Below, one piece after another: positions 10,327 to 22,200 of a DNA stretch of 64,000 bases. The notes beneath the pieces were generated by a model that was not told the origin of the DNA, did no database searches, and saw only the letters and a program-made list of their open reading frames with translations. The translations under genes and the position numbers were made by a program. Within the stretch, counting starts at the first letter, position 1. Each line of letters starts with the position of its first letter. This DNA comes from Agrocybe praecox (Eukaryota; Basidiomycota; Agaricomycetes; Agaricales; Agrocybaceae): the NCBI GenBank assembly GCA_964017145.1, contig OZ024849.1:1302001-1366000 (forward strand), in the 5' to 3' direction.

Positions 10327-11663
10327 ATGACTGATGAAGTACACCCTCGACTTATCTATCATCACCACTCCACTTACAACCACTGCGACCCCGTTTCTTC
10401 CCTTCCGCATATATCTGCAAATGATCTGGTTGAAAGCCTATCAAATGTACCAAACAAGATATACTCCCACATTCTCGAGCATTTTTTTGAACGCGCCCCC
10501 GAAGAATATATTCGACTATTCCGAAGTGGTATATTTGAAGGCTCAAACACACTGATTTATGATCGACAAATCATAACAATCATCGGTCGTCGATATCACG
10601 CCATTCTGAGGGACGACAAGGAAATCGCTCAATACGTGGATCTTGCTAGGGCATTTTACCTACAAGAGTGGCCTTCAAATAAAGTCAGGAGACCTCTGCC
10701 CAAGATCACCACCTCCGAATCAAAGCCCTCTCCTTCACCTCTCCCTTTGGTTGTACCCATGTCTTCCCAACCCGAGCCTGCTCCTTCGCCTCTACCTATA
10801 ATCGCACCTACTTCTAATTTGGGAGCCCTCAAGCGGCCAAAAAGCATCACAAAGCTTTCACAAAGAAAACTCGTATTTGGGGCTCTCTCTTCATTGGAAT
10901 TTAAAGTCCCTCGAGACTTTACTCTTTGTCAGAAACTCGGTCAAACAATTTTGGAAGAAGGAATTAAGGAGCTTACCATGGTTACGGACTGGCCCCGTTT
11001 TTTAGCTCATTTTCAAAGCCATACTTGGACAAAGGTGTTTAAAACTCTCACCATTCTGAGGATAAGGTTCGACGTACTTAGTGACGAGGTATGTTGCTTT
11101 TATTTTCCCTATTTTATAATCTAATCAATGCAATATCCCAGTATATATACAGGTATCCACCATGGGATGAATCTGCTTACATCGGCTGGGACACCCTTCT
11201 CCAGAGGTGTATATCTCTCCGAGTGTTTTCTCTCTACACACCCTTGCCCCTCATCCTGCCATATTGGCATGAGCACATGGAGTCTGACGACGAAGCTGGC
11301 AACGAAGCTGACTCCGATACCGATTCTTTCGACTCCGAGTGTCTTCCCCACAATTACATATACATTGCACCATTTGTCCACAAATGGACATCTCTTAATC
11401 CAACTATCAAACGTCTCTATATTTTCCATGGTTTTTGCCACAGGTCCGGTGTTTACGATATTGAAAGGGGAGGCCAAAAGAAATTGTTCGAGCGAATCGC
11501 AGATACTACGCAGTGGGAAGAATACAACATGGGTTATCCACTTCCAGAGACTGCCAATTGGCCAGCGCAACTTGCAAGGGAACGTGCATACTATCCATAT
11601 GTTGTCATGCCACATGAAGACCGTGACCCCTCCCTTGACGAAGAGCAACAGATGGATCTTTAA
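10327..11663 (+). CDS. Hypothetical protein, two exons
   Basis: Exons 10327-11088 and 11142-11663 are joined by a 53-bp phase-0 GT-AG intron; the encoded protein is 427 residues. I do not recognise the family. The first exon holds an N-terminal domain with an aromatic, charged stretch and then a Pro/Ser linker with a near repeat ('PSPLPLVVP' and 'PSPLPIIAP'). The second exon contains an Asp/Glu-rich loop ('ESDDEAGNEADSDTDS') between hydrophobic, Leu- and Trp-containing segments. The overall pattern (N-terminal helix pair, then irregular Leu-rich strands) could be an F-box/LRR-like fungal protein, but no F-box motif is clear. The intron choice is supported by frame continuity; the other AG, at 11151-11152, would break it. 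Confidence 0.6.
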
Positions 11664-11799
11664 TCAAGTAATCTGTAGCGCTAGGCCGTGTCATTTATTA
11701 AATTCAATAAACTATGTTTGTGCTACTGCGAGTTTCCCGGGAGCTTAGCGCAAAAATTATTACATTTATTGCCTAGTACTTAATGCATAGCTTGACGAA

Positions 11800-12510
11800 G
11801 CCCCACTGGCGAAAAGGAGTGCTGAGCAATATTTCCAAGTCCTCTAAGGAGCAATGCGTAAAGTTGACGACCTTTCAGAATGGAAATAGTACTATGGTGG
11901 CATATCTGCTTGATCTCCGTGATGATCCACATGAATGGAAGGATGTGAACGGCAACGAGATGTTCATGGCATCTACAGTGAAATCCCAGGTAATTTTGAA
12001 TCTTGATCAACTAATTTCGGGTGCTAAAAGCCATGCCTGTAGGATCAAGACTCTTGGAACGCCGGTAGTGGTGGCACTAACAAGGATCAAAGTCAATGCT
12101 GTCCGAAGGTGTAACACTGCCAGTACATGGAGCATAAGTACTATGTTTGTTGGTATTTCAGCGAGCTCGATCTGTCTCTTTTGGAAGGATGCGAGAGATA
12201 TGATCCAGACGACGACAAAATGAGAGAGGTTTTTAATGCGGAAAGGGAGGTAAATGCTGAAGAACAAGCGTCCATTGAGGCAAGAGTATCCCAGTAAGCC
12301 ATTTCCCAGATATACTGAGCTCCGTTATTAAAACATTTATCCCCAGATTTTATAAGGATGCGCTCAAGAAGGAATGTGGGGTTATGATCGACGGAAAGGG
12401 GTGTAGCGGAGAAGCGGTCTATCGGAAGTACATTTAGTGTGCGAGCTCTTCGAATCGGGTGGATCTTTTTCCAGTGGACAAACCACGCGAAAATGTGCTC
12501 GGGTTATGCA
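11800..12510 (+). pseudogene. Decayed C-terminal part of an Agaricomycete hypothetical gene
   Basis: Coding-looking pieces with plausible splice sites: around 11876-11988, 12163-12289 and 12347-12436. Joining 'IEARVS' to 'FYKDALKKECGV' uses a GT-AG intron at about 12290-12346. The piece ends 'CSGEAVYRKYI' before TAG; another frame just past the stop reads 'ELFESGGSFSSGQTTRKCARVMH'. I associate this kind of Cys-containing tail with a large family of uncharacterised Agaricomycete proteins, but cannot name it. The frame changes between pieces and no start is visible, so I treat it as a remnant. Confidence 0.45.
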
Positions 12511-14899
12511 TGACGAGGACTCATAAAGAACCTCACAACAGCTCTGACACTACATGAACTCTTTTTGCCGAAGACATTAGATAGCGTAGAATAAAAATAG
12601 AATAAATTCAGGTTTATTCACGCAATGACACGTGACAAACTGCGAACGTACTTTCTAACCTCAGACTTGTTCTTTCTTTCTCACCCGCTAGAATCTATGT
12701 ATTGACTGAAAGTTCTTCACTTGCCGCACTTCTCTTTCTTCCATCTATGAACTCCCTGAAACCCTTTCTTTCATTTCAAGTTGTATATGGCGATTGTACG
12801 TCGACTGGAGGTTCTTCGCTCGTCGCACAACTCGCACATAATCTGTCCTGGGATCCTTTAGATATCAGTCGTGAGTATCCTAATTTACTGTATTACTTAC
12901 ATGCTCATCCTTTAATAGAGAGACATGAGATCCATATCGTTCACATCTTGATTGTGTGAAGTCAGCCGCCGACTGCACACAACTTGAATCAGTTCCCCAG
13001 ATACCGACAGCAAGGCACTACTGTTCCTCCTCCTCACGAACCCAACCGCAGCAGCACCTGGCCAGTTACCCAGATCTCACCCAGCTGCCCTAGTCCTACC
13101 TGGCTGTTCATCCACGCCGTAGCTCTGGGGATATTCGCTCCTGCTGCATATTCACAAGGAGAAAGAGGTCGCGATTAAGTTTATCAGGAAACTGGGGACC
13201 GTACAATCGTGATACGCAAAATTGAGAGGCTATCATGCGCCTTTAAAGGTGTGTTTCTTTATCTATATCTTTTTCTTTCCTCATACGATCAACTCGATTT
13301 TTGGCTGTTATTCTTACTGTTTACTGCGAATACCAATCATATTACGTTGTTTTCCTCCCCTTTCTATTTTGTTCGGCTTTTTATTTGCGTACATATACAC
13401 AACTGTTTCTTTCTTTTTCCCTTTCCACGCACGGACTTGCTATGGCTCTTTACAAATTCATTTTTCTGACTTTTTTTCTCCATTCACAGACCCACAATTT
13501 TGCAAACATATATGACATTAAGGAAACCGCCGCATTCATTGGTATAACCCACCACTTGGCCGAAGAGCGGGATTTGTTATTCGCAATCCCCGTCCTGGAC
13601 CCAAGGAAAGACGCCAGCTGGTCGAAGCCTTATTGGGGCACTCTAAGTACCGACGGCCGGCCAATCGCATTTTGGAAGATGGTGGAGGATCTGCACCAGC
13701 ATCAGCGCCTGTGTTGGTTCTTTCTGTCTGGATTCCAGTGACAACCACTGCCACCTGCCCCCGCTATTCCACTATCAGGAGAAGAAGAGAGCGGAGAAGG
13801 CGGAAGGGGAGGGTACCAGCGGGAGGAAGAACATGCTTGCTGTGTTGAGCCTCTTCTCACGTTCATCATGAGTTGGTTGAAGGATCATTATAATAACACA
13901 TCCATTAGCTCTGTCTATCCGCACGGCAGAACCAACTACTGCTATGAATGCCAATACAAATTTGCGACACAACAACCCCTGATGCCCACATCTGTGCCAT
14001 TCCCTCCTGGACCTTCAGCCGCAAACTCGGAGACGTTCTCTTCTCATTTGCAGGACTTTGGAATTGCGCCAATGACGGCGAGCAAGAGTAATCTTCTGCA
14101 AGTGTCAACACCAAAGACCATGCAGTGGTTGAGGAGCGAATCAGAGGCCAGGGAAAGTCTTGCACTTTCGTACCCTATTGCGCCTGAGATGCAGACGCTT
14201 AATCATAAATAGCCTCAACGTCATTTGGGTGTGGATTTTAATCTTGATTAGGCTGGTGGCTATCCATGTCGGTGCTTGTTGCGCTGTCGAAGCTGTCGAG
14301 GAGCCCTCCCACTTCCTCTGCATCGATTTCTGGCCTTCGGTCGTTGTCGCTGCTGATGGTGCCATCTCCCACTGTCACCACTGCATCACGAGCAACTGTG
14401 GTTTTGTTTCCGTGACTCATAGCTTTGGTGTATCAAACAGGTTCGATGTGCAGACCCCAATCACCACGGGACCACCAGCGGAGGTTATGGCTCATGTCAG
14501 GATGGTACTCGAAAGCATGAGTGTCGAGGCCCAGATGGAGAACAGGTATAATAAGGTCAGGTGTGTTAGGGTAAATAAGCGGAACGATGTCGATAAGCAT
14601 AGATTCAAGTTATTACTACCTTCCCCGTCTGCCATGTTCTCAGCCTCGATGGGCAGGAATAGATCCCACAGTAAAATACATTTCATATAGATAGGAATAA
14701 CTTGAGTTCTATTTTAGACTAACTATTTATTGTGAGAAGATGGAAGTCATTCCTGAGTCATGCCGGCATGATTGACGATCATAAAATATGTGGGTCCGTT
14801 GCATGCGACGGAAATTCCCACGGTATTCCGAAAAACATTCGCGCACCATTCAAGCCTTGTTCCCTCTCACTTTAATCTCGGACCTGCTCGCCTTACCTC
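12511..14899. other. 2.4 kb with only weak coding fragments
   Basis: Several open stretches exist: plus strand 13490-13741, 13633-13848 and 13868-14212, and minus strand 14238-14420 (acidic) with a possible start near 14658. None gives a convincing multi-exon model or a motif I know. T-rich tracts at 13230-13500 resemble several introns in a row, so an unrecognised or decayed gene on the plus strand is possible. I see no RNA gene or transposon end here. Confidence 0.35.
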
Positions 14900-17800
14900 T
14901 TGTTTGTCATGCCTTTTGTTTGGCTCTCGGAGAGCAACATTCAGGTACTTCTCGCTGCGACCGAGTGGTATCACGACGACATTCACAGTGAAGATCAAAC
15001 CGAGTCAATTCTCATAGAAGATGTGCAATCGATCCTCTTGGAACATCTGCCTGGGCATTTGAATCATGATGTCAATTTCTTACAAGCACAGAGCTTACAT
15101 CAGATAGCACTACCTGAACAACTAGTAACCCTGGACGACACCTCGTTTTTGGAAGTGGGTGGCGCAGATGCCATGGAGGATGAGCTGAGAACCAGGTTTT
15201 CACAGGACCCAGACATTATGCCAGTATGTCATTTTCTTCGCTATTGAATCTTACACATATCTATAATCCTAACCCTGTAGATGACTTCTCTCGATGACAT
15301 TGAGCACTTTGGGGGATCTGGGGATGTACCCATGTATGATGGACCCAACAGAGAATCTCATGCCATGAGGGGTAATGATAAGGGTACGCTGAGATAATAA
15401 TGTGTTTGAGATGTCCCAATCTTAACGTCTTAATTTGTAGGACGCAGATCAGAAGTCAACTCAGGGGACGGCACTATCTCTGGCGGCACCCACCGCCTCA
15501 GGTCTGAGACCCCATATGAAGAGCAGCCCAATGATTATGAATTTACTATCAAAAGACGCGCGACAATGAGTGACTATGAAGGTAAATAATCTCACCTTTC
15601 ACAAATATTCTGATCCTGACATTTACATTGCAGGAAGCCAAATCGAAGTCGACTCTGACAACGACGCTGTCTCTGGCGAATACCACCACATTCTATCTAA
15701 AAGATGCGCGACGACGAGTGACGATGAAGGTAAATAATCTCACCTGTCACAAATATTCTGATCCTGACATTTACGTTGCAGCAAGACAAATCGAAGTCGA
15801 CTCTGATAACGACTTTGTCTCCGGCGGTGCCCACTGCTCCAGGTCCAAAACCCTATTTGAAGAGCAGCACGAAGGTGAGGAAGCTACCATCATTCCATCT
15901 AAAAGACACGCTACATCGATGGAAGATGAAGGTAAATGATCTTGCCTTTCACAAATATCCCGATTCTAACATTTACGTTGCAGAAAGCCAAATCGAAATT
16001 GACTCTGACAACGATGCTGTCTTTGGCATCGCCCACCGCTCCAGGTCTAAGACCCTACTTGAGGAGCAGCACAAAGACGAAGAAGCTATCATCATTCCAT
16101 CTAAAAGACTTGCTACGACAAGTGACGATGAAGGTAAATAATCTCACCTTTCACCAATGCCCTGATCCTGACATTTACGTTGCAGCAGGCCAAAGTGGAG
16201 TCGACTCCGACAACGATGCTGCCTCTGGCGGCGAACACCGCCGCATTCTATCTAAAAGACGCGCGACAACGAGTGGCAATGAAGGTAAATCATCTCGCCT
16301 TTCACAAATATCCCAATCCTAACATTTACGTTGCAGCAACTCAAATCGAAGTCGACTCTGACAACGACGCTATCTCTGGCGGCGAACGCCGCCACATTCT
16401 ATCTAAGAGACGCGCGACGAAGAGTGACGATGAAGGCTCTGACAACGATGCTGTCTCTGGCGGCGAACGCCGCCGCCGCATTCTATCTAAAAGACGCGCG
16501 ACAACGAGTGGCAATGAAGGTAAATCATCTTGCCTTTCACAAATATCCTGATTCTGACATTTACGTTGCAGAAAGCCAAATCGAAGTCGACTCTGACAAT
16601 GGCGCTGTCTCTGGCACCGCCCACCGCTTCAGGTCCAAGACCCTATTTGAAGAGCATCCTGAAGATGAAGAAGCAACCATTATTCCATCTAAAAGACTCG
16701 CTACGACGAGTGACGATGAAGGTAAATAATCTCACCTTTCACCAATGCCCTGATCCTGACATTTACTTTGCAGCAGGCCAAATTGGAGTCGACTCTGACA
16801 ACGACTCTGTCTCTGGCACCGCCCACCGCTCCAGGTCCACAACCCTACTTGAAGAGCATCCCGAAGATGAAGAAGCTACCGATATTCCGTCTAAAAGACG
16901 TATTGCGATGAGAGACGATGAAGGTAAGTAATAATCGTCTTTCACAAATATCTTGATCCTGACGTCTATGCTGCAGAAAGCCAACCTGCAGGCCATAGCA
17001 AGAATGCAGGCCCCAACAAGACCAGGAAAGGTACAATAGATTCCTTCTTCCTATTGCCCGTATGCTAATATTTTTGGCTTAGGCTCTGGACCAAGTGCTT
17101 TGAAAGGTGATGCACGTGGTGGGGCTTCTATGAAAATGCTTTCGTCGAAAAGTAGTCAAGTGCCCTCGAAGGGCACAACGGATAAAACAAATGGTAAATA
17201 ATCCTTTAATCATTGATTGAAATTCAACGCATACCTGACTCTTGCTTCTTTGATTACAATCATAGTCCAACATCAAAGGCTTTGGGAAGAGATAGATCCA
17301 ACTTTTGCCTCGGAAAATCTTCCGACTACTGTCGATAAATGCCTACTTAATATTTTATCCGACACCAACATTGAACGCATCATGGGAGAGTTTTCTTCTT
17401 CTATAGATCATTTAATGGCTGGAGATATCTGGAAGTCAAACCCGGGGGTGAATTCATCTGTCTATGGCCAGACGTTATCATCCGTTGCAGAGTGCTGTGC
17501 TCTTCATGAAAAAGTCGAAGTGTGCATCAGTTTTCTTAGTATGGTAAACTGTATGCACTTTATTACCAAACTGAAGTGGTACGCTTTAATTCTTAAATTT
17601 TATTTTCTATCATGCTAATTCAAATTAAAAGTTTGGAAGTTTCGAAACCTGGAATAAGCAGAAACGATATCTTACTGCACTATTTGCCACCCAAAACCCA
17701 TATAAGCTCTTATGAGCGATGGCAAAAAAGTGGATCTAATTTTGCCAAGCTAGCAGAGGCTGGTAGGTTTTTAAATTTATATCCAATAGTCTATTGTTTT

Positions 17801-19643
17801 AAGGCATATATTGACAGGCTCTATTTATTTTTTACTACTTGCGGCTGGGGCAAGAACAAAGGCAACTTTAGGCAGGTTACCTGTTGTCGTATGTGACACT
17901 ATTTGCCAGATTATTGCAAATCCAAATCCAAGTCAGTTGTCTTATGTTTTATTTGTTCTGGACATTCTTTGATGATATATTCGCCATAGGATTGCGCATA
18001 GGAAAGCTGGTAATCAAAAATCTCATACCTGCCGTTGATAAAATGCGCAAGAGATGGCCATTATCTCTGCCGACACTTCTGGACCAGTCTCTGCTTGCTT
18101 ATCATGGATTGACTGAATTTGTTGATTGTACCGATCTTCTGAATAGTGCTCGATACTTTGGAGCACTTCGGTCCCGGTATGATTTTTATGTATTTGTGCT
18201 TATTTTTCTCGAACTTAAACTTTTATATATAGTTCTTTCCAAATTGGTGTTCGAAATATGGATGCTTGGGAATCTTGTCTTTCATCCATAAATGAAAGCA
18301 TTGAACGCTTTCCATTAATCCCTGTTCTCAAGTCTATCCATTCTCCTTTGTCAGATAAAGATATCATTTCCGATACTTCCAATGATTTGTCCACGCCTTT
18401 GTCCCTTCCTAATATGGATGTTTTCATTATAGACACAAATTTTGATCCAAGCTTGGGCCAAAATCGCAAATTCCCTGGGCCCAGGAAAAATCCTAAGGGA
18501 ATTTTTGACTTCACAGAGAAGGAAAGGCAGTTTGTTGAAGATGGTGTTTGGGCGAAAGATCTTGAAGATCTTAAAATTAAAGTAAGCGTCTCTGATGCAT
18601 TGTTGTTCTTCTTTGCCATTTTACATTATTTCAATTAGCTTCAAGATCTATTAAAGACTGGTAGAAAGGAGGAAGGAGTGTATGTCAGATTTAACCCTGC
18701 TATACTCGAAAAGTAAGTTTTTCTTTTTTCTCTTCTTTCACTCCTACATGATATTTAACTTACAGCAAAACTCTCTGAGTTAACGATAAAAATGGAAACT
18801 TTCTTCTCATAGTCATTCCATCTATGCCAGATAGCATTAGAGATGATCTTTGTGATCGTCTTACAACTATTTGGCCAAATGACTTCAAAGCTACTAATAC
18901 TAAAGGAGAACCATGGGATTTCCTTTATCCTAATATTCATTTTACATTGTATAGTAGATTCGCAACCAAGGTAGCATTTTCTTCCTCTTCTCCTTCTAAG
19001 CTTACAATTCTATCTTTAGGGAACTGGATCCCCTTCAAACATCTCTCCTTATCTCCTCAAGAAGAAAAAAGCTCAACGCCAGCAAGCTCTTTCTCAATTA
19101 ATTCCCCGATATTCTAAAGAAACAATCGACAACATGGAGGAATATTTTCTCTTTCAAGATTCGTTTAAAAAACTGTTTGGATGGACCAAAGATACTGTAA
19201 GTTTCTTGAAAATAATTACTGCTTGTTGTTTGAAAAGTCATATTTTACAGATCGAGGCTCTTCTTCCAGAAATTATGGAAGAATTGTCAAGATACATTGA
19301 TCTGCTTCCAGACTATGAGGTTGCACCAATGAGACCTTTCAGCAGTGTTGTATTAAATCTCAACTGCTCTACTACCTTCCATCGAGACTATAAGGATTGG
19401 CGGGTATGTGGCTTATTGGTGGCTTCAGACTGCATTGGAGGAGATATAGCTTTTCATGAAATTGGCCTTGCCATGGCTGCAAGAAATGGCGATTTCGCTG
19501 CTTTTCCTTCTAACTATATCAGTCATTTTAATATGGATTTTGATGGGAAAAGAGCTTCTTTTGTTTTTCATACAGACAAAAGCACTCAAGATTGGATAGT
19601 TAATTTTAATGATTGGGGCCACAACAAGGACTTTATTCATTAA
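14900..19643 (+). CDS. TET/JBP-like 2-oxoglutarate/Fe(II) dioxygenase, 21 exons, one in-frame stop
   Basis: Exons: 14900-15223, 15281-15383, 15441-15581, 15634-15729, 15782-15931, 15984-16133, 16186-16284, 16337-16519, 16572-16721, 16774-16923, 16977-17030, 17083-17193, 17266-17578, 17632-17762, 17818-17931, 18002-18176, 18233-18581, 18639-18712, 18766-18970, 19020-19196, 19251-19643. All introns are GT-AG and the total, 3642 nt, is a multiple of three (1213 codons). The last exon carries the double-stranded beta-helix dioxygenase motifs: HRD at 19380-19388 (HxD), the distal His in 'SHFN' at 19524 and the Arg in 'GKRASFVFHTDK', which bind iron and 2-oxoglutarate. TET/JBP enzymes oxidise 5-methylcytosine or thymine; in Agaricomycetes they are expanded and linked to KDZ transposons, and a KDZ gene lies at 1-8924. 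The N-terminal half is a repeat array. TGA at 18776-18778 is in frame and no splice choice removes it, so this copy may be dead. Confidence 0.75.
15441..16923 (+). repeat. Tandem array of exon-intron units inside the TET/JBP-like gene
   Basis: Eight consecutive exons (141, 96, 150, 150, 99, 183, 150, 150 bp) are related copies encoding an acidic/basic cassette: 'QIEVDSDNDAVSG', often 'RSKTLFEEQ', then 'SKRRATTSDDEG'. They are separated by seven introns of exactly 52 bp, themselves near identical (starting GTAAATAATC or a close variant and ending TTACGTTGCAG or a one-base variant); an eighth, 53 bp, follows. Every intron is phase 1, so each exon is symmetric and can be gained or lost without changing frame. 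The array probably encodes a disordered charged linker. Confidence 0.9.
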
Positions 19644-19811
19644 TTACTTCTTTGTAGTAGGCGTAATTCTACTTTTTGTTTAACAAAGTTTGTTTATTGT
19701 TTGACATCGCTTAACCAATATCCCTGTTTCATATGTTATGTTGGTTTTTGCGCTTTGCTTTGTACCACATTCTACTTTTCCTGCAATCCTACTTCCACTT
19801 TCTTCCTCAGT

Positions 19812-21848
19812 ATGCCTAGCGCTAATACCAGAGCTTCAATGCAGAAGCAGGTCAAGGCCAAGAAGTCAACTACCCAAAAGCCGGCTAGCAAGACTTCTGG
19901 AGGAAAAACTCGTTCTACAACAGAAACAACGCTGAATGGTTTGATAGAACAGAAAAAAAAGTCTGACAAGACTGCGGAGCAAGAAAAAATGCAAAGCATG
20001 TTTTTTTAATCTAAGTTGTTTGTTCTTTCTGATGTTTTCTTTGAATAGAGATTCGCAAGAGAAATCAAGACGCCAGGGACAATGAATCCTCGGACTCGGC
20101 AGGGTCTGAACCAGAGGATGACCCTCCTATTAACCCACCTTCTACTGGGCCAAGAGCTAAGCGCCCACGTGTAATGGACAAGGAGAAATTGGATTTGGCT
20201 AATTCTCTAGGCGGTGCCCAAAATGAAGAACTCGAGCCTTTTGACGAGGGTGAGGAAGAGGGAAGCAAAAGCAACAATGAGTCTGATGCTCTAGAAGATG
20301 ATCGGGAAGGAGAGGAGGAAGAAGAGGAAGATGAAGAAGACGATGGGCTGTCTGGTCATGACGATATGTTTGCCACAAATGGGGTTTGCTTCCTTATATT
20401 TAAACTTTCATCATATAAAACTCACTCTTTTGTAGATTCTTATGCAAGCTTCTGCTGATAGCGCAAGTCGAAAGATTTTTTCAAAGAAAAACAAGTCTGG
20501 TAACGGTAAGGGAAAAATCACCAGAAAAGAATTCAACGACAAGGTCTTGCCATTGGCCATTATGGCCAAGAAGCATTTTCGACAACAAGCAGCTCTAGGT
20601 ATAGTAGCTCTTCTTCCTACCACTCGTTGTATTTTGCTTCTTATACTTATATTAAATACAGATACGCCATATCCTCCCAAAGGGCCAGCTGAAAGAGCTA
20701 AGTATAACATGGACCTTCTCAAACAAGCAGCGTCAACTCCTATTCTCAAAAAAATTCTTCAAGATCTTATTCAAAGCAACGATCAAGAGATCATTGATAG
20801 TTTAATTACCTATGTAAGCCCTACATAAATTTTCGTATCCATCTCATTCCTTTTATACTTCCATCACATTAGGCCATTTATGACAGAGGGGGTCTAACAA
20901 ATACTCTTGCTAATCGGGTGCAAAACCTGATTACTGGTCATTATGGTCTTCCAGGAGAATTTCCAAAGGCTAGAGACCGAGCAGCCTATGTCGCATGGCT
21001 CCTTGAAAAGGGAAGGTTTCGATTTGGAGGTCTTAACTTTGAAGTACATTTTTTTGTTTGTTCTTTGTCTGTCTCTTATATCATTAGTAGAACGGAGAGG
21101 TTGATACCCTACGACCCTATGGCAACCCAATAATTTCTGAAGTCATTCGTCAGCAATGGTTTTGTACCGGAAAAGCAAAGTCTGACCTAAATGCCTACAA
21201 CATCATGATGGCGAAGAAGATAATTCCAGCGCCGGTTATTGTTTTGGTTATAACATGCGTAAGTGTTTTTTTATACTGGGAAGGCTTTTATTTCAACTAA
21301 GGTATTATGTTACAGATCGAAAACTGCTTAAAGCAGTGGGTTACGGGTGTCAAGCTTCAAATCCCATTCAGTGAAGATAATTGTCGTGCTAAGTAATTTC
21401 CTTTTTTTTAAACACATATTTCGAGTTAATTAACTTTAAATAATTCTAGATACGAACATCATATGGAGGCCTGGAACTATTTTGTCTCCAAGTCCCAGGA
21501 TTCTGGCTATGCAAACTATCTTCAACGAGAGCTCTTCAAAACTGTTTAGTAAGTGCTGAGCCTATCAAATGACGAATTTAGTTTTGATGAAGGCTCTAAT
21601 TTGGCATTAGTTCCCAAAGTCGAGCCGGTGCTGATCTTCACAATGTGGAGGATGATTTCGAAGGAGTAGACTTTATGGCTTTAGGGGCTATTGCTCGCAC
21701 CGCCCAAAGCAAACAAGCGTCTATTTTTACGGCCTCTAATACTACCTCTTCTATGTCTTCTAATCTTCTGGAATCAACTCTTTTCCAGATTGATGAACAC
21801 GACTCTATAGATTCTACTGGATCAACCACAGGTGCTAGTACAATGTAG
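19812..21848 (+). CDS. Nine-exon protein resembling the DUF6532 family
   Basis: Exons 19812-19995, 20049-20383, 20436-20598, 20662-20813, 20873-21043, 21091-21258, 21316-21392, 21450-21548, 21611-21848: 1587 nt, 528 residues, in frame throughout. The first intron must use a GC donor (19996) to keep frame; the rest are GT-AG. The N-terminus is Lys/Ser/Thr-rich and basic, followed by a nuclear-signal-like 'KRPRVMDK' and a long Asp/Glu run (residues about 135-160). The C-terminal half contains 'EVIRQQWFCTGKAKSD' and 'IPAPVIVLVITCIENCLKQW', which resemble the Agaricomycete domain DUF6532, of unknown function. It starts 168 bp past the dioxygenase gene on the same strand. Acidic tract plus basic ends suggest a chromatin or nuclear protein, but this is inference. 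Confidence 0.6.
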
Positions 21849-21928
21849 ATCATTTGTTTTTTTTGAATGCTATATAATATGCTTTTCATGTTTCTTTTTC
21901 GCCTAAATACTCTTGCTCTCTTTTGATG

Positions 21929-22200
21929 CTAATAAGTAATTTTTGGTGATATTGTATGCCTTTTCAAATAAACTATATTATCAGGAATTAAAAGCGCTTT
22001 CTAATCTAATGAGTAATTTTTGATGATATTGTATGCCTTTTGAAATGAACTATATTATAGGGAATTAAAAACGCTTTCTAATATGTTGAGTGATTTTTGG
22101 TGATATAGCACTCCTTTTGTAACAAATTATATTCTAAGCTAATAAAGATGCTTTTGCATTGTAAGAATTTTATAAGGACTTGAAGACGCTTTTTAAAACC
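21929..22200. repeat. Decaying 77-bp tandem repeat, about three units
   Basis: Units start at 21929, 22006 and 22083, exactly 77 bp apart, each with GTAATTTTTGRTGATATTG or a variant and ending near CGCTTTCTAAT. Similarity falls from unit 1-2 (very high) to unit 3 and a vague fourth after 22180. They lie just past the DUF6532-like stop codon, in the likely 3' region. Confidence 0.75.

Noticed and set aside
15441..16976. CRISPR-like regular repeat and spacer pattern
   Set aside because: The 52-bp repeated parts have splice-site ends and the parts between are coding and also similar to each other; the genome is eukaryotic.
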